Shown: positions 27,828 to 36,408 of the stretch, one piece after another
Layout: every line of letters starts with the position of its first letter
Position numbering within the stretch: the stretch's first letter is position 1
NCBI RefSeq assembly: GCF_030555055.1
Contig: NZ_JAMOAO010000001.1
Location: forward strand, 1,736,001-1,800,000
Direction of reading: 5' to 3'
DNA: 64,000 nt
From: Nocardiopsis sp. YSL2
GTDB taxonomy: Bacteria; Actinomycetota; Actinomycetes; Streptosporangiales; Streptosporangiaceae
Notes under the pieces: generated by a model
Seen by the model: the letters and a program-made list of their open reading frames with translations, nothing else
Database searches by the model: none
Told to the model about the DNA's origin: nothing
Made by a program: the position numbers and the translations under genes

Positions 27828-27957
27828 TCCGCGTTCGGGGAGTCCCGGGGGCCGGTCCTCAGTCGTGGTGCGCATGTGATCTGGACATGGTTACCCATCG
27901 GCACCGATACCGGTAACCTCGTTGTAGCCGGTCGGTACGCGAGGGGCGGGGTCAGGC

Positions 27958-28266
27958 ATGTTCAACATCGGTGGCGGGGAGTTCGTCGTCCTCCTCATCC
28001 TCGCCTTGCTGATCTTCGGGCCCGACCAACTCCCCAAGGCCGCGCAGCAGATCGGCCGCGTGCTGCGCCAGCTGCGAACCATGGCCAACTCCGCCACCAG
28101 CGACCTCAAGGAGGGGCTGGGACCGGAGTTCAAGGACCTGGACGTCAAGGACCTCAACCCCAAGCGCTTCGTGCAGAAGCACTTCTGGGAGGACGAGGAG
28201 CCGGAGCGCAAGCCCGCCGCCCGCCTCAACGGCAAGCGGCCCCCGTTCGACGACGAGGCCACCTGA
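27958..28266 (+). CDS. tatB: Sec-independent protein translocase TatB
   Basis: A 102-residue TatA/B-family protein. One N-terminal membrane helix (EFVVLLILALLIFGP) is followed by the hinge FGPDQLPKAAQQIGR and an amphipathic helix, then a charged tail with LGPEFKDLDVKDLNPKRF, the signature of actinobacterial TatB rather than TatA. With TatC it binds twin-arginine signal peptides such as that of the carbonic anhydrase at 12083. tatA and tatC are not in the window. Confidence 0.93.
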   Translation: MFNIGGGEFVVLLILALLIFGPDQLPKAAQQIGRVLRQLRTMANSATSDLKEGLGPEFKDLDVKDLNPKRFVQKHFWEDEEPERKPAARLNGKRPPFDDEAT

Positions 28267-28279
28267 GCCCGCTCCGGCT

Positions 28280-28813
28280 TCAGCCGAAGAGCATCAGGAT
28301 GAACAGTCCCAGGCCCAGCAGGACCAGTGATCCGACGATGATGGCCGGCGACCCCACCAGCAGCACCAGGACCTCCACCGTCAGCGCTCCGCCCAGGGCC
28401 GCCGCCGGCCACGGCCAGCGCGGCGCCGCGGGCCACTCGTGCCTGCGCTCGCGTTCGGTGGAGATGAGGAAGCCCGCGCCGATGAGCACCCAGAACACCA
28501 GGTGCGCGGCTGCCCGGGTCTCGGGGTCCACGTAGTCGGCCATCCCCCCGACCACCATCACGTAGGTCAGCGTGCCCGACAGAAGCCGCCAGTGGCCGCC
28601 CGCGCGGCGCGCGGGAATGACCTTGCGGCGCGCGGGAGTCGTACGGCGGAAGCGCTCCGCGGCCACCGGCGGCCCGTCCTCGTCCGGCACGGGTTCCACG
28701 GTGGGACGGGGCGGTGGCGGGGGTGCCTCGGGAGCCGGCGGCACGTAGCCGCCGACCGTCTCGGTCTCGTCGCGGTACTGGTGGCCGCCGGGTTCCTGGC
28801 GGGGGTCGGACAC
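28280..28813 (-). CDS. hypothetical membrane protein
   Basis: A 177-residue protein with a proline-rich cytoplasmic N-terminus (APEAPPPPPRP), then basic residues, then four hydrophobic segments after residue 78, ending ILMLFG. GTG 28813 has AAGGGA about a dozen bases upstream. It converges on tatB with 13 bp between stops. No family is recognised. A short open frame and strong terminator lie upstream on the same strand (28952-29068). Confidence 0.7.
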   Translation of the reverse strand: MSDPRQEPGGHQYRDETETVGGYVPPAPEAPPPPPRPTVEPVPDEDGPPVAAERFRRTTPARRKVIPARRAGGHWRLLSGTLTYVMVVGGMADYVDPETRAAAHLVFWVLIGAGFLISTERERRHEWPAAPRWPWPAAALGGALTVEVLVLLVGSPAIIVGSLVLLGLGLFILMLFG

Positions 28814-28951
28814 GGGTGATCCGCCGTCCCTTCACGGTCGGCGCGGTCCGGGAGGGACCGGGTTCGTCACTGGACACCTACCCGCGACGCTCACGACCCA
28901 AATCCGGCTCGCCCCCGGGTTCGCCGAGGGGCCGACTCCGGCCACGGAAAG

Positions 28952-28983
28952 GGGCTCGACCGATCGGCGGATCGGTCGAGCCC
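28952..28983 (-). terminator. perfect 14-bp hairpin terminator
   Basis: GGGCTCGACCGATC pairs perfectly with GATCGGTCGAGCCC around the tetraloop GGCG. On the minus strand it is followed by CTTTCC. It lies 37 bases after the 15-codon open frame at 29021 and before the membrane-protein gene. Confidence 0.8.
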
Positions 28984-29020
28984 GCAACACACGGATCCGT
29001 CCGGACCCGTCGTGAGGTGG

Positions 29021-29068
29021 CTACAGCCAGGCCCAGCCGTCTCTGGCACTCGGTGCATGCGTCGTCAT
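29021..29068 (-). CDS. 15-residue open frame, possible leader peptide
   Basis: Starting ATG with GAAAGG eight bases upstream, it encodes MTTHAPSARDGWAWL then TAG. A strong terminator follows, and the next same-strand gene begins 140 bp later. Two tryptophan codons near the end make an attenuation leader conceivable, but the downstream gene has no known link to tryptophan. It could instead be a tiny stand-alone gene. Confidence 0.4.
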   Translation of the reverse strand: MTTHAPSARDGWAWL

Positions 29069-29865
29069 GGCATCTACCTTTCTGGTGGCTCCCAACATAT
29101 CCCGGAACCAAGATGGACCATCGGCGTGGCTTCCACAAGACCCGAGGACGAACATTCATCCCACCATGGCCGGACGACCACCAAAGGTTGGACCAGGGAG
29201 GCTGGAGTAACGACTCGGATCGGCATTATCGCAGCTCAGGAGGCCGTGGATTCGTGAACGCAAGAAGACCCCTCCCCACTGACCTGCAAAGACAACTCCA
29301 GAGTTCAGCAAAAACATTCACTATTCGATTACACACAGCAACGGGGCGCCAATGCGCGATCGGCCGGGATGCCTAATCCACAGCCCGCACCGAACGTCGG
29401 AAATCGAAAGGGCGAACGGGGCCACGCCAGGCACGACTACCTGGACACACAAGGATAAAACAGACCTCCCGGACTATGCTCACATGAGCACCGTACTCAC
29501 CAGCCCTGCACCGTCCGTCACGACCCCTCGGGGCGCTCGAAGCCCTGCGGTTACGGGCTTGCGCGCCCTGCGCTCCTAGTTTCGGTCCTGGTGTAAATGG
29601 ATATTGTGCATTGACATAGATCGCACGAGACCAGGTCCACACCGACAGGTGACTCGGACAGGAAAGTGTTATTGGTCCCGTTTTCCGATGACATGAGATG
29701 GGTACCGCGGGGTAAGTTGATTCGTTGCGCCCACAGAGGGCAAGAAGCGCCCCTAAAGTGGAAAGACCCACCCCAGGACGGTGCTCCCCGCACCGTTCGA
29801 CGCCCGGCCGGGGCCGGGTCCGTGGAGTCCGCCCCCGGCTGTGACACGCGAGGAAGGCAACCGCC
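29069..29865. other. long region with little coding
   Basis: Nearly 800 bp, noticeably lower in GC than its surroundings, between the short open frame and the response regulator. The only frame with a protein-like look is a 47-codon one on the minus strand (29551-29694). No tRNA, rRNA or recognised riboswitch could be found by eye. A small RNA is possible. Confidence 0.4.
29551..29694 (-). CDS. possible 47-residue Cys-containing peptide
   Basis: ATG at 29694 encodes MSSENGTNNTFLSESPVGVD, then LVSCDLCQCTISIYTRTET and a short basic end. There is no ribosome site and third-position GC is low for this genome. The clustered cysteines with Ser/Thr resemble precursor peptides, but no modification enzyme is nearby. 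Existence is doubtful. Confidence 0.25.
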   Translation of the reverse strand: MSSENGTNNTFLSESPVGVDLVSCDLCQCTISIYTRTETRSAGRASP

Positions 29866-30600
29866 GTGAGCCCGCACCCCCCGAGTCCCGCCCCCTTCGC
29901 CCGGGTCACGGACACTCCGACGCCCGCCGGCACGCCTCGCGTGCGGCCGATCCGCGTCCTGGTGGTGGACGACCACGCGTTCTTCCGCCGCGGACTGGTG
30001 TCCGTCCTGGACGAAGAGGAGGACATCGACGTCGTCAGCGAGGCCGGTGACGGGGAGGAGGCGATCCGCCTGGCCACCGAGCTGCGGCCCGACGTCGTCC
30101 TCATGGACGTGATGATGCCGCACTCCAGCGGCATCGACGCCTGTCCGCGCATCCGCGAGGCGGTACCGCACACCAAGTTCGTCATGCTGACGATGAGCGA
30201 CGAGGAGTCCGACCTCTTCGACGCCCTCAAAGCGGGTGCGACCGGCTACCTGCTCAAGGAGATCTCGGTGACGGACCTGCCGCGCGCGGTGCGCACCATC
30301 GCCGAAGGGCAGTCGTTCATCAACTCGGCCATGGCCACCAAGCTCATCGGCGAGTTCGCCGAGCTGGCCAAGCAGGAGAGCTCACCGCCCAGTCGCCCCG
30401 CCATCCCGCAGCTCACCCCCCGCGAGACCGAGGTGCTCAAGCTGCTGGCCCGGTCGCTGAACAACCGGGAGATCGGCGAGCGCCTGTTCATCACCGAGAA
30501 CACCGTGAAGAACCACGTGCGCAACATCCTGGAGAAGCTCCAGGTGCACTCGCGCACCGAGGCCGCCATCTACGCGGTCCGGGCCGAGTACGTCACCTGA
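29866..30600 (+). CDS. NarL/FixJ-type response regulator
   Basis: A 244-residue two-component regulator. The receiver domain begins at VRPIRVLVVDDHAFFRRG with acidic pocket D35-D36, phospho-acceptor D81 in LMDVMMP and the conserved lysine in GYLLKE. The LuxR-type DNA-binding domain holds LTPRETEVLKLLARSLNNREIG and ITENTVKNHVRNI. GAGGAAGG precedes the GTG. No histidine kinase is adjacent, so it is an orphan; it faces the TetR gene at its 3' end. Confidence 0.93.
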   Translation: MSPHPPSPAPFARVTDTPTPAGTPRVRPIRVLVVDDHAFFRRGLVSVLDEEEDIDVVSEAGDGEEAIRLATELRPDVVLMDVMMPHSSGIDACPRIREAVPHTKFVMLTMSDEESDLFDALKAGATGYLLKEISVTDLPRAVRTIAEGQSFINSAMATKLIGEFAELAKQESSPPSRPAIPQLTPRETEVLKLLARSLNNREIGERLFITENTVKNHVRNILEKLQVHSRTEAAIYAVRAEYVT

Positions 30601-30624
30601 GCGCCGCACCGACGCGCGAGGACG

Positions 30625-31233
30625 TCAGGGGGACTCCTCCCCTGAGGGGACACCGAAGAGCAGGCCGGCACTGCGCCTGGTGATGGTGAGCAGGTCGGTG
30701 TCGGCGAACAGGGCCCTGATCCCGGAGGTGTCCAGGTTCCCGCTGAGGGCCAGGGTGGCGATGCCGTGCACGATCGCCCATCCGGCCACCACGGCCGCGG
30801 CCGAGTCCTCGACGGCGATTCCGCGGTCCTGCAGGGTGTCGACCCCGCCGGTGAGTTCGGCGAAGGCCGCACTGCGGGCCGCGGCGAGCTCGGCGTCGCC
30901 GTCGTCCAGGAGGCGGGGGGCGAACATCACCTGGAACTTCCCGGGGTGGTCCGCGGCGAAGCGCACGTAGGCGACCCCGGCGTCGAGCAGGGTGCCGCCC
31001 TCCGCGCGCACGGCGCGCAGGCTCTCGGCCAGCCCCTGGAAGCCCTCGACCGCCAGGGCGTTGAGGATGCCCTCCCGGCTGCCGAAGTGGTGCCGGGGGG
31101 CCGTGTGGCTGACGCCCAGGTCGGCGGCGAGCGAACGCAGGCTGAACGAGTAGGGGCCTTCGCTCTCGATGACCTCGGCCGCCCTCTCCAGGACGGCGGC
31201 TCGCAGGTTTCCGTGGTGGTACGCGTCTGCCAT
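30625..31233 (-). CDS. TetR-family transcriptional regulator
   Basis: A 202-residue repressor with N-terminal HTH (MADAYHHGNLRAAVLERAAE, then FSLRSLAADLGVSHTAPRHH) and a helical effector domain (HPGKFQVMFAPRLL, VVAGWAIVHGIATLAL) of the WHG-type common in actinobacteria. ATG 31233 is chosen over a much longer open frame because a good promoter ends just before it. No neighbour is an obvious target. Confidence 0.9.
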   Translation of the reverse strand: MADAYHHGNLRAAVLERAAEVIESEGPYSFSLRSLAADLGVSHTAPRHHFGSREGILNALAVEGFQGLAESLRAVRAEGGTLLDAGVAYVRFAADHPGKFQVMFAPRLLDDGDAELAAARSAAFAELTGGVDTLQDRGIAVEDSAAAVVAGWAIVHGIATLALSGNLDTSGIRALFADTDLLTITRRSAGLLFGVPSGEESP

Positions 31234-31239
31234 ACCTGA

Positions 31240-31268
31240 ACTATACGACGGAAAGTTACCACTGTAAG
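31240..31268 (-). promoter_or_regulatory. promoter of TetR gene, probably leaderless
   Basis: On the minus strand CTTACA (31268-31263), 17 bp, TATAGT (31245-31240). The predicted transcript starts at or next to the ATG at 31233. TTAC-agtg-GTAA overlaps the -35 box and may be the repressor's own operator. Confidence 0.55.
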
Positions 31269-31577
31269 GATGCCGGAAGGCCCGATCCCTCGGGGGATGC
31301 GGCCCGGGGGATGTAGGGTGAGGGCGTGTCCGGCCGCCCCGCCACAGGGGATAGCAGCTTCGCCGGTGACACTCGAGGCTCCGGTCCGGAGACCGCCCGC
31401 CCAGGGAACAGCGACAACGCACCGGACCGGAACCGTGCGAGGGCCCGCCCCACCAGGGACGGGCCCTCTCCCATGCGCGGCGCGGCCGCGCCACCGGACA
31501 CCGGTTTCCGTACCTCGCCTGGAGACGGCATGCGAAAGGCCCTGCCCCCGGAGGGAACAGGGCCTTCCTGTCTGCTG
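31269..31577. other. intergenic with tandem hairpins
   Basis: No gene supported. Two hairpins: GAGGGCCCG/CGGGCCCTC (31439-31468) and AAGGCCCTG/CAGGGCCTT (31536-31566). The second lies just after the minus-strand tRNA-Ala. Confidence 0.5.
31536..31566 (-). terminator. terminator of tRNA-Ala
   Basis: Nine-pair stem AAGGCCCTG/CAGGGCCTT, 13-base loop, followed on the minus strand by TTCGC, 11 bases after the tRNA 3' end. Confidence 0.7.
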
Positions 31578-31651
31578 TGGAGCTATGGGGATTTGAACCC
31601 CAGACCCCCTCGATGCGAACGAGGTGCGCTACCGGACTGCGCCATAGCCCC
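31578..31651 (-). tRNA. tRNA-Ala (anticodon CGC)
   Basis: On the minus strand the gene starts GGGGCTATGGCGCAG, has anticodon arm CCTCG-TTCGCAT-CGAGG (anticodon CGC) and T-arm GGGG-TTCAAAT-CCCC, and ends TAGCTCCA. The acceptor stem pairs seven of seven with one G-U. CCA is not encoded. Confidence 0.96.
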
Positions 31652-31759
31652 TTGAAGACGTGACACAGCCTAGCAGGAATTCTGGGATGGTCCGAACGCA
31701 CGCCCTCCGGCCGCCACACCTCCCGACGCCCGCCGCCACCCGGGCGCGCTGCACCCGGG

Positions 31760-32464
31760 TCAGTCGCCTGCGGCGCGCAGCCGCGCGTCCGCGTACTGGT
31801 CGTACACCTGGCTGCGCCGTTCCTGCAGTGCGATGACCTGGGCCAGGCGTTCGGCGTCGCGGCGCTCCTCTTCCTCCTCCGCCCTGCGGGCCAGGACGGC
31901 CGCACGGCGGCGGGCCCTCAGGAGCGCCTCACGGCGTTCGGCGTCGACCTTGGCCGCCTCGCGCAGGAGCGCCAGGTGACCGGCGAGCAGGAGCACCGGC
32001 GGGGCGATGACCCACCACGGCCCGAGCCCGAAGGCGACCGCGACGACCGTGGCGAGGCTCACCAGGAGCAGGCCGCTGGTGCGTCGGCGCCGCCGGGCGA
32101 TGACCCGGCCCCGCGACTCGCGCCCGACGCGGTGGCGGCCCCGGCGGGGGTCCGCCGTCCGAGCCGGCCGGACGGACCCGGGGCCCTCGGCCCCGCGGCC
32201 GGTGTCGGCCGGACCGTCGTCGGCTCCCGCGTCGTCCGCGTCGGTGTCGCGGGCGCCGTCGGTCCGGTCGAGGTCGTCGGACCCGTCCGTGGCGTCGGCG
32301 GCCTCGCGCTCGGCCGTGTCGTCGGCCCGGGCCCCGGGGTCCTCGGTGTCCTCGTCCTCACGGCGGTGGTCGTAGGTGTCCGCCGAGTCCTTGCGCAGGA
32401 GCATCGGCACGAGCACGATGAGCCACACCACCACGATGGCGAGGTACAGAGGAGAGCTGCTCAT
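31760..32464 (-). CDS. divisome protein SepX/GlpR
   Basis: A 234-residue membrane protein. The N-terminal helix MSSSPLYLAIVVVWLIVLVP followed by MLLRK matches actinobacterial SepX/GlpR, the membrane partner of the gephyrin-like protein Glp in cell division. A long acidic Asp-rich linker (residues about 30-95), a basic patch, a two-helix hairpin (about 133-168) and a coiled-coil C-terminus follow. GGAGGG stands before GTG 32467 and ATG 32464; ATG is used. The cognate glp gene is at 35052, and the gene order here is a known actinobacterial neighbourhood. Assignment is by recognition of the pattern and context. Confidence 0.78.
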   Translation of the reverse strand: MSSSPLYLAIVVVWLIVLVPMLLRKDSADTYDHRREDEDTEDPGARADDTAEREAADATDGSDDLDRTDGARDTDADDAGADDGPADTGRGAEGPGSVRPARTADPRRGRHRVGRESRGRVIARRRRRTSGLLLVSLATVVAVAFGLGPWWVIAPPVLLLAGHLALLREAAKVDAERREALLRARRRAAVLARRAEEEEERRDAERLAQVIALQERRSQVYDQYADARLRAAGD

Positions 32465-32604
32465 CACCCCTCCTCACGATGACGGCCACTGAACATTGGT
32501 CGACGCCGCGCCGACACCGCGTCGCGTGGAACGCCTTCGGGGTTGGATGCTCCCCGACCGGACTTCGTTCCCGATCCTCCTCGGACCGGACCCGAATCCC
32601 GTGA

Positions 32605-32634
32605 GCCATATCCACGCGTTGGCCGCATCGTCAA
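32605..32634 (-). promoter_or_regulatory. candidate sepX promoter
   Basis: On the minus strand TTGACG (32634-32629), 18 bp, TATGGC (32610-32605), about 140 bp before the start codon. Confidence 0.4.
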
Positions 32635-32859
32635 TGCGTCTATGTTCCGCACGGTACGACCCCGTGTCCATAAATGCGCCACATTCTGACCGGAGTGTCG
32701 CAAGATTGTGGACCCTTAGTTTCGGTCGGTCGTCCTGGGAGCGGGAAAACCCAGGTCAGACAGTGACTTCAGAGCGCGACACCAATTCAACGCAAAGTAA
32801 TGAGTCAATGTGACTAAAGAGAGGTTTAGGCTCCGGATGCACCGGCGGTCGCGTCATGT
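32635..32859. other. intergenic, lower GC
   Basis: No supported gene. A weak hairpin CCTGGG/CCCAGG lies at 32734-32755. Confidence 0.35.
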
Positions 32860-33600
32860 TCAGTTCGACCCCGGCCATGGACTCGCCGGATCCCGTGGAT
32901 CACCGCCACCGTTCGGGCCCTCGGGCCCCAAAGCGGAACCGGGGGCGGAACCGGGCGCTCCGGACGGCTCGCCCGGCGTGCCGTCCGGCCCTGAGGGGGC
33001 CCCGTCGCGCCACCGGCGCAGCAGGCCGTGGGGTACTTCCTCCGCGGTGACGGCATAGCAGATGTGGTCGCGCCAGGCGCCGTCGATGTGCAGCTGGCGC
33101 CGCCGCACTCCCTCGTCGCGAAAGCCGAGTTTGGCCACCACACGCCGACTGGCACGATTCTCCGGGCGGATGTTCGCCTCGATCCGATGCAGTCCGACGT
33201 GGAAGAACGCGTGGTCGACCGCGAGCGCGACCGCCGTCGGCGTGATCCCCCGGCCCGCGTGGCCACTGTCCACCCAGTAGCCGATCTGAGCCGATCTGGC
33301 CGACCCCCACACGATGGCGCCCACCGTCAGCTGGCCGACGAACCGGTCGTCGTAGAGGACCGCCCAGGGCATGGACAGCCCTTGGCGCGCTTCCCGGCGG
33401 ATCGCCTGCAGCATGGCGATGTAGGGGGAGAGCCCGGTGGAGCGGAGCGGCATCTCGGGATAGGTCGGTTCCCAGGGCCGCAGCCATTCCTCGTTGCGGG
33501 CGCGGGTGTCGCGCAGAGCGACGGCGTCGCGGAGCCGCAGCGGGCGCAGCACGACCGGCCCTTCCCTCAGGGTGACGGGCCACCCTTGCCTGCGATTCAC
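32860..33600 (-). CDS. GNAT acetyltransferase (RimJ/RimL type)
   Basis: A 246-residue N-acetyltransferase. LREGPVVLRPLRLRDAVALR opens the domain; the acetyl-CoA loop region includes GYWVDSGHAGRGITPTAVAL and the family element NIRPENRASRRVVAKLGF. GTG 33600 is preferred because GGAGGGA stands six bases upstream. The last 45 residues are Gly/Pro/Ser-rich and disordered. Its place between sepX and mogA is conserved in actinobacteria. It likely acetylates a protein N-terminus; the target is unknown. Confidence 0.9.
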   Translation of the reverse strand: MNRRQGWPVTLREGPVVLRPLRLRDAVALRDTRARNEEWLRPWEPTYPEMPLRSTGLSPYIAMLQAIRREARQGLSMPWAVLYDDRFVGQLTVGAIVWGSARSAQIGYWVDSGHAGRGITPTAVALAVDHAFFHVGLHRIEANIRPENRASRRVVAKLGFRDEGVRRRQLHIDGAWRDHICYAVTAEEVPHGLLRRWRDGAPSGPDGTPGEPSGAPGSAPGSALGPEGPNGGGDPRDPASPWPGSN

Positions 33601-33837
33601 GACCGTCCCTCCGATGCCTCCGGCGCCGCCGTCCCGGGGTTCGACACCGGCCCCGGCGCCCCGGGGCCTCTGTTGACGGTGACGCCTTCCAGTATTCCAC
33701 CCCATGGGTGTGACGTGGCGCGCGTCACCCCTGCCGTCTGTGAATCGGTCGATTCAAAACTCGACTAGTCAACCACCAAAACCGAAACGATGGTCAAGGA
33801 ATTACCTGGGTACGGAATGCCCGAGGTGTGATTCCGG

Positions 33838-34371
33838 TCATTGTCCGGCGTCATTAGCGGGCGTGTGGTCGCCGCCTCGAATCTGGTCCAGGGCGTGCAG
33901 GAGGACCGGTTCGAGCACGGTCATCCCGTCCTTCACCCCGCCGGTGGAGCCGGGCAGGTTGACCACGAGCATGCGGTGGCCGTCGCGCTCGGCCACGCCG
34001 GCCAGTCCCCGTGACAGGATCGCGGTGGGAACGCCCTTGTCCCGCCCGGCGGAGCGCAGCGCCTCGGCGATCCCGGGGATCTCGTAGGCCAGCAGCGGCC
34101 TGGTCGCCTCGGGCGTGTGGTCCTGCGGCGTCAGCCCGGTCCCCCCGCTCGTGATCACGGCGTCCGCGCGGGTGTCCAGGGCCCGGCCGATCGCCTCGGC
34201 CACGGGGGCGCCGTCGGGCACCACCCAGGGCCCCAGGACGGAGCAGCCCAGCGCCCGCAGCCGCTCGACGAGGACCGGCCCGGACCGGTCGGGGTAGACG
34301 CCCGCGGCCGCCCGGTTGGAGGCCGTGACGACGGCGACGCGCGGCACGGGGTCCTCCTCGCGCTCACTCAC
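33838..34371 (-). CDS. molybdopterin adenylyltransferase-like MogA/MoaB
   Basis: A 177-residue MoCF-fold protein acting in molybdenum cofactor assembly by adenylating molybdopterin. Motifs: VVTASNRAAAGVYPDRSG, ITSGGTGLTPQDHTPEATRP and NLPGSTGGVKDGM. GTG 34371 lies inside the end of moaC (eight-base overlap), so the two are coupled. The cofactor made here is needed by the formate dehydrogenase at 50658. Confidence 0.93.
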   Translation of the reverse strand: MSEREEDPVPRVAVVTASNRAAAGVYPDRSGPVLVERLRALGCSVLGPWVVPDGAPVAEAIGRALDTRADAVITSGGTGLTPQDHTPEATRPLLAYEIPGIAEALRSAGRDKGVPTAILSRGLAGVAERDGHRMLVVNLPGSTGGVKDGMTVLEPVLLHALDQIRGGDHTPANDAGQ

Positions 34372-34873
34372 CGCGCCTCCAGTGGCCCTTCTTGCCGCCC
34401 GTCTTCTCCTCGACCCGGACCTGGGTGACCTCGGCCTCGGGGTCGAGCGCCTTGACCATGTCGACCAGGCCGAGGGCCGCGGTCATGACACAGGTCAGGG
34501 CTTCCATCTCCACGCCGGTGCGGTCGGCCGTGCGGACCGTGGCGCTGATGTCCACCCCGTCGTCCGCCACGGTGAGCTCGACGTCCACGCCGTGCACCGC
34601 GATGGGGTGGCACAGCGGCACGAGGTCGGGTGTGCGCTTGGCTCCCTGGATCCCGGCGATCCGGGCGACCGCCAGGGCGTCGCCCTTGGGTACCTCGCCG
34701 CCCCGCAGGGCGGCGACGGTCCCGGGGGCGAGCAGGACCCGGCCGGTGGCCGTCGCGGTCCGCGCGCTCACCGTCTTGGCCGAGACATCGACCATGCGTG
34801 CCGCGCCGGACTCGTTCAGGTGGGTGAATCCGGAGGGGTGGTCGGCCCCCTCCGGCCGTGGGGTGTCGCTCAT
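34364..34873 (-). CDS. moaC: cyclic pyranopterin monophosphate synthase MoaC
   Basis: A 169-residue enzyme turning 3',8-cyclo-GTP into cyclic pyranopterin monophosphate in molybdenum cofactor synthesis. Signatures: FTHLNESGAARMVDVSAK, KGDALAVARIAGIQGAKRT, LVPLCHPIAVHGV and GVEMEALTCVMTAALGLVDM. ATG 34873 is chosen over an upstream open frame lacking support. Coupled to mogA downstream. Confidence 0.95.
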   Translation of the reverse strand: MSDTPRPEGADHPSGFTHLNESGAARMVDVSAKTVSARTATATGRVLLAPGTVAALRGGEVPKGDALAVARIAGIQGAKRTPDLVPLCHPIAVHGVDVELTVADDGVDISATVRTADRTGVEMEALTCVMTAALGLVDMVKALDPEAEVTQVRVEEKTGGKKGHWRRGE

Positions 34874-35051
34874 CGTGGCCAGTTTCCGCTCGAACGCCGA
34901 ACGCGGCCCACCGGGGGTCGGCCGCGTGGGCGCCGTGCCGCGCCCACCACGAAGGTACGGCACCGCGCGCCCGTGTGTCGGCCGCGGGTCGAGCGGGTCC
35001 GGTCCCGGGGCCACGCGGACCGCATCGGGGGCCGGCCCGGGTGGAGCCCGG

Positions 35052-36284
35052 TCAGGGCAGTTCGGGAAGGCGGACGACCTCGACGACCGCGCCCTCGGGC
35101 AGCTCGGTGGTGTCCTCGGGCACCACGACGAGGGCGTTGGCGCCGGCCAGGGCGGAGAGCTGGTGGGAGCCCTGGCGCGAGGCAGGGGCGACGGTGCGGC
35201 CCGCGGTCGCCCCCTCGGACTCCTCCGACAGGACGGCGCGCAGGTAGGAGCGGCGACCGGGCGGCGAGGCCACCGGAACGGTCAGCGCCGCGCGTGTCGT
35301 GGGCAGCGACCGGGGCTCCAGGCCCCGAAGCCTGAGCAGCGCCGGGAGCACGAAGACCTGGAAGGACACGTAGGCGCTGACGGGGTTGCCGGGCAGGGTG
35401 ATGATCGGCGTCCCCTCCGGCCCCACGGTGCCGAACCCCTGTGGTTTGCCGGGCTGCACGGCCACCTGGGTGAACTCGACCGTGCCCAGGCGGCTCAGGA
35501 CCTCCTTGACCACGTCGTAGGCGCCCATGCTCACGCCGCCGGTGGTGACGACGACGTCGGCCCGCCCCAGCAGGCCCTCCAGCGTCTCCATCACGGTGGC
35601 GGGGTCATCGCCGACGAAGCCGTGCCGGTGGACGTCGCACCCGGCCTCGCGCGCCGCGGCCGCGATCATGAAGCTGTTCGACTCCCAGATCTGGCCGTAC
35701 CCGAGGGGATGTCCGGGTTCCACGAGTTCCTCGCCCGTGGAGAGCACCACGACGCGGGGGCAGGGGTAGACGGGTACGGTCCGGCGGCCGACCGCAGCCA
35801 GGACGCCCATCTCCCCCGGCCCCAGGCGCACGCCGGAGCGCAGCACCGTGGCGCCCTCGCGGACGTCGTCCCCCGCACGCCGGATGGCGTTGCCGACGCG
35901 GACCGGGCGGTCCAGGGCGACGGTCGCGGTGCCCCCGTCGGTCCACTCCACGGGCACGACGGCGTCGGCGCCCTCGGGCAGGGGCGCACCGGTCATGATG
36001 CGCGCGCACATGCCGGGCCGCACCGCCGTGGGCGTGGCGTCGCCCGCGGGGATGTCGGCGACCACGGGCAGGTGGACGGGGGTGTCGGGAGTGGCCTTGT
36101 CCAGGTCGGCGGCGCACACGGCGTAGCCGTCCATGGAGGAGTTGTCGAAGCCCGGCAGGTCCACCGGGGACACGACGTCGGCGGCGAGCACGGCGCCGTG
36201 CGCCCGCAGCAGGTCGAGTTCGGTGGGCTCGGGCGCGGCGATCAGCCCCAGGATGTCCGTGATGTGCTGTTCAACGGTCTTCAC
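35052..36284 (-). CDS. glp: gephyrin-like molybdotransferase Glp (MoeA)
   Basis: A 410-residue MoeA/gephyrin E-domain protein. GTG 36284 has GGAGG eight bases before it. Motifs: LPGFDNSSMDGYAV, ARIMTGAPLPEGADAVVPVE, VVLSTGEELVEPG, VVVTTGGVSMGAYDVVKEVL and TLPGNPVSAYVSFQVF. It inserts molybdenum into the cofactor; in Corynebacterium the orthologue also binds FtsZ and the membrane protein GlpR. sepX/glpR lies 2.6 kb downstream in the same direction, so both roles are plausible. Confidence 0.93.
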   Translation of the reverse strand: MKTVEQHITDILGLIAAPEPTELDLLRAHGAVLAADVVSPVDLPGFDNSSMDGYAVCAADLDKATPDTPVHLPVVADIPAGDATPTAVRPGMCARIMTGAPLPEGADAVVPVEWTDGGTATVALDRPVRVGNAIRRAGDDVREGATVLRSGVRLGPGEMGVLAAVGRRTVPVYPCPRVVVLSTGEELVEPGHPLGYGQIWESNSFMIAAAAREAGCDVHRHGFVGDDPATVMETLEGLLGRADVVVTTGGVSMGAYDVVKEVLSRLGTVEFTQVAVQPGKPQGFGTVGPEGTPIITLPGNPVSAYVSFQVFVLPALLRLRGLEPRSLPTTRAALTVPVASPPGRRSYLRAVLSEESEGATAGRTVAPASRQGSHQLSALAGANALVVVPEDTTELPEGAVVEVVRLPELP

Positions 36285-36408
36285 TGGAAGGTCCTCCCGG
36301 GTCGTGGGTCCGTTGGCCGCCTCCCCGCCCTCTGGAGGTGACCGGCGTCCCATTGTCCCCGCATCGGGGCAGCACGGGCCCGCTCGACCGGGGCGGGACC
36401 GGGGCGGC

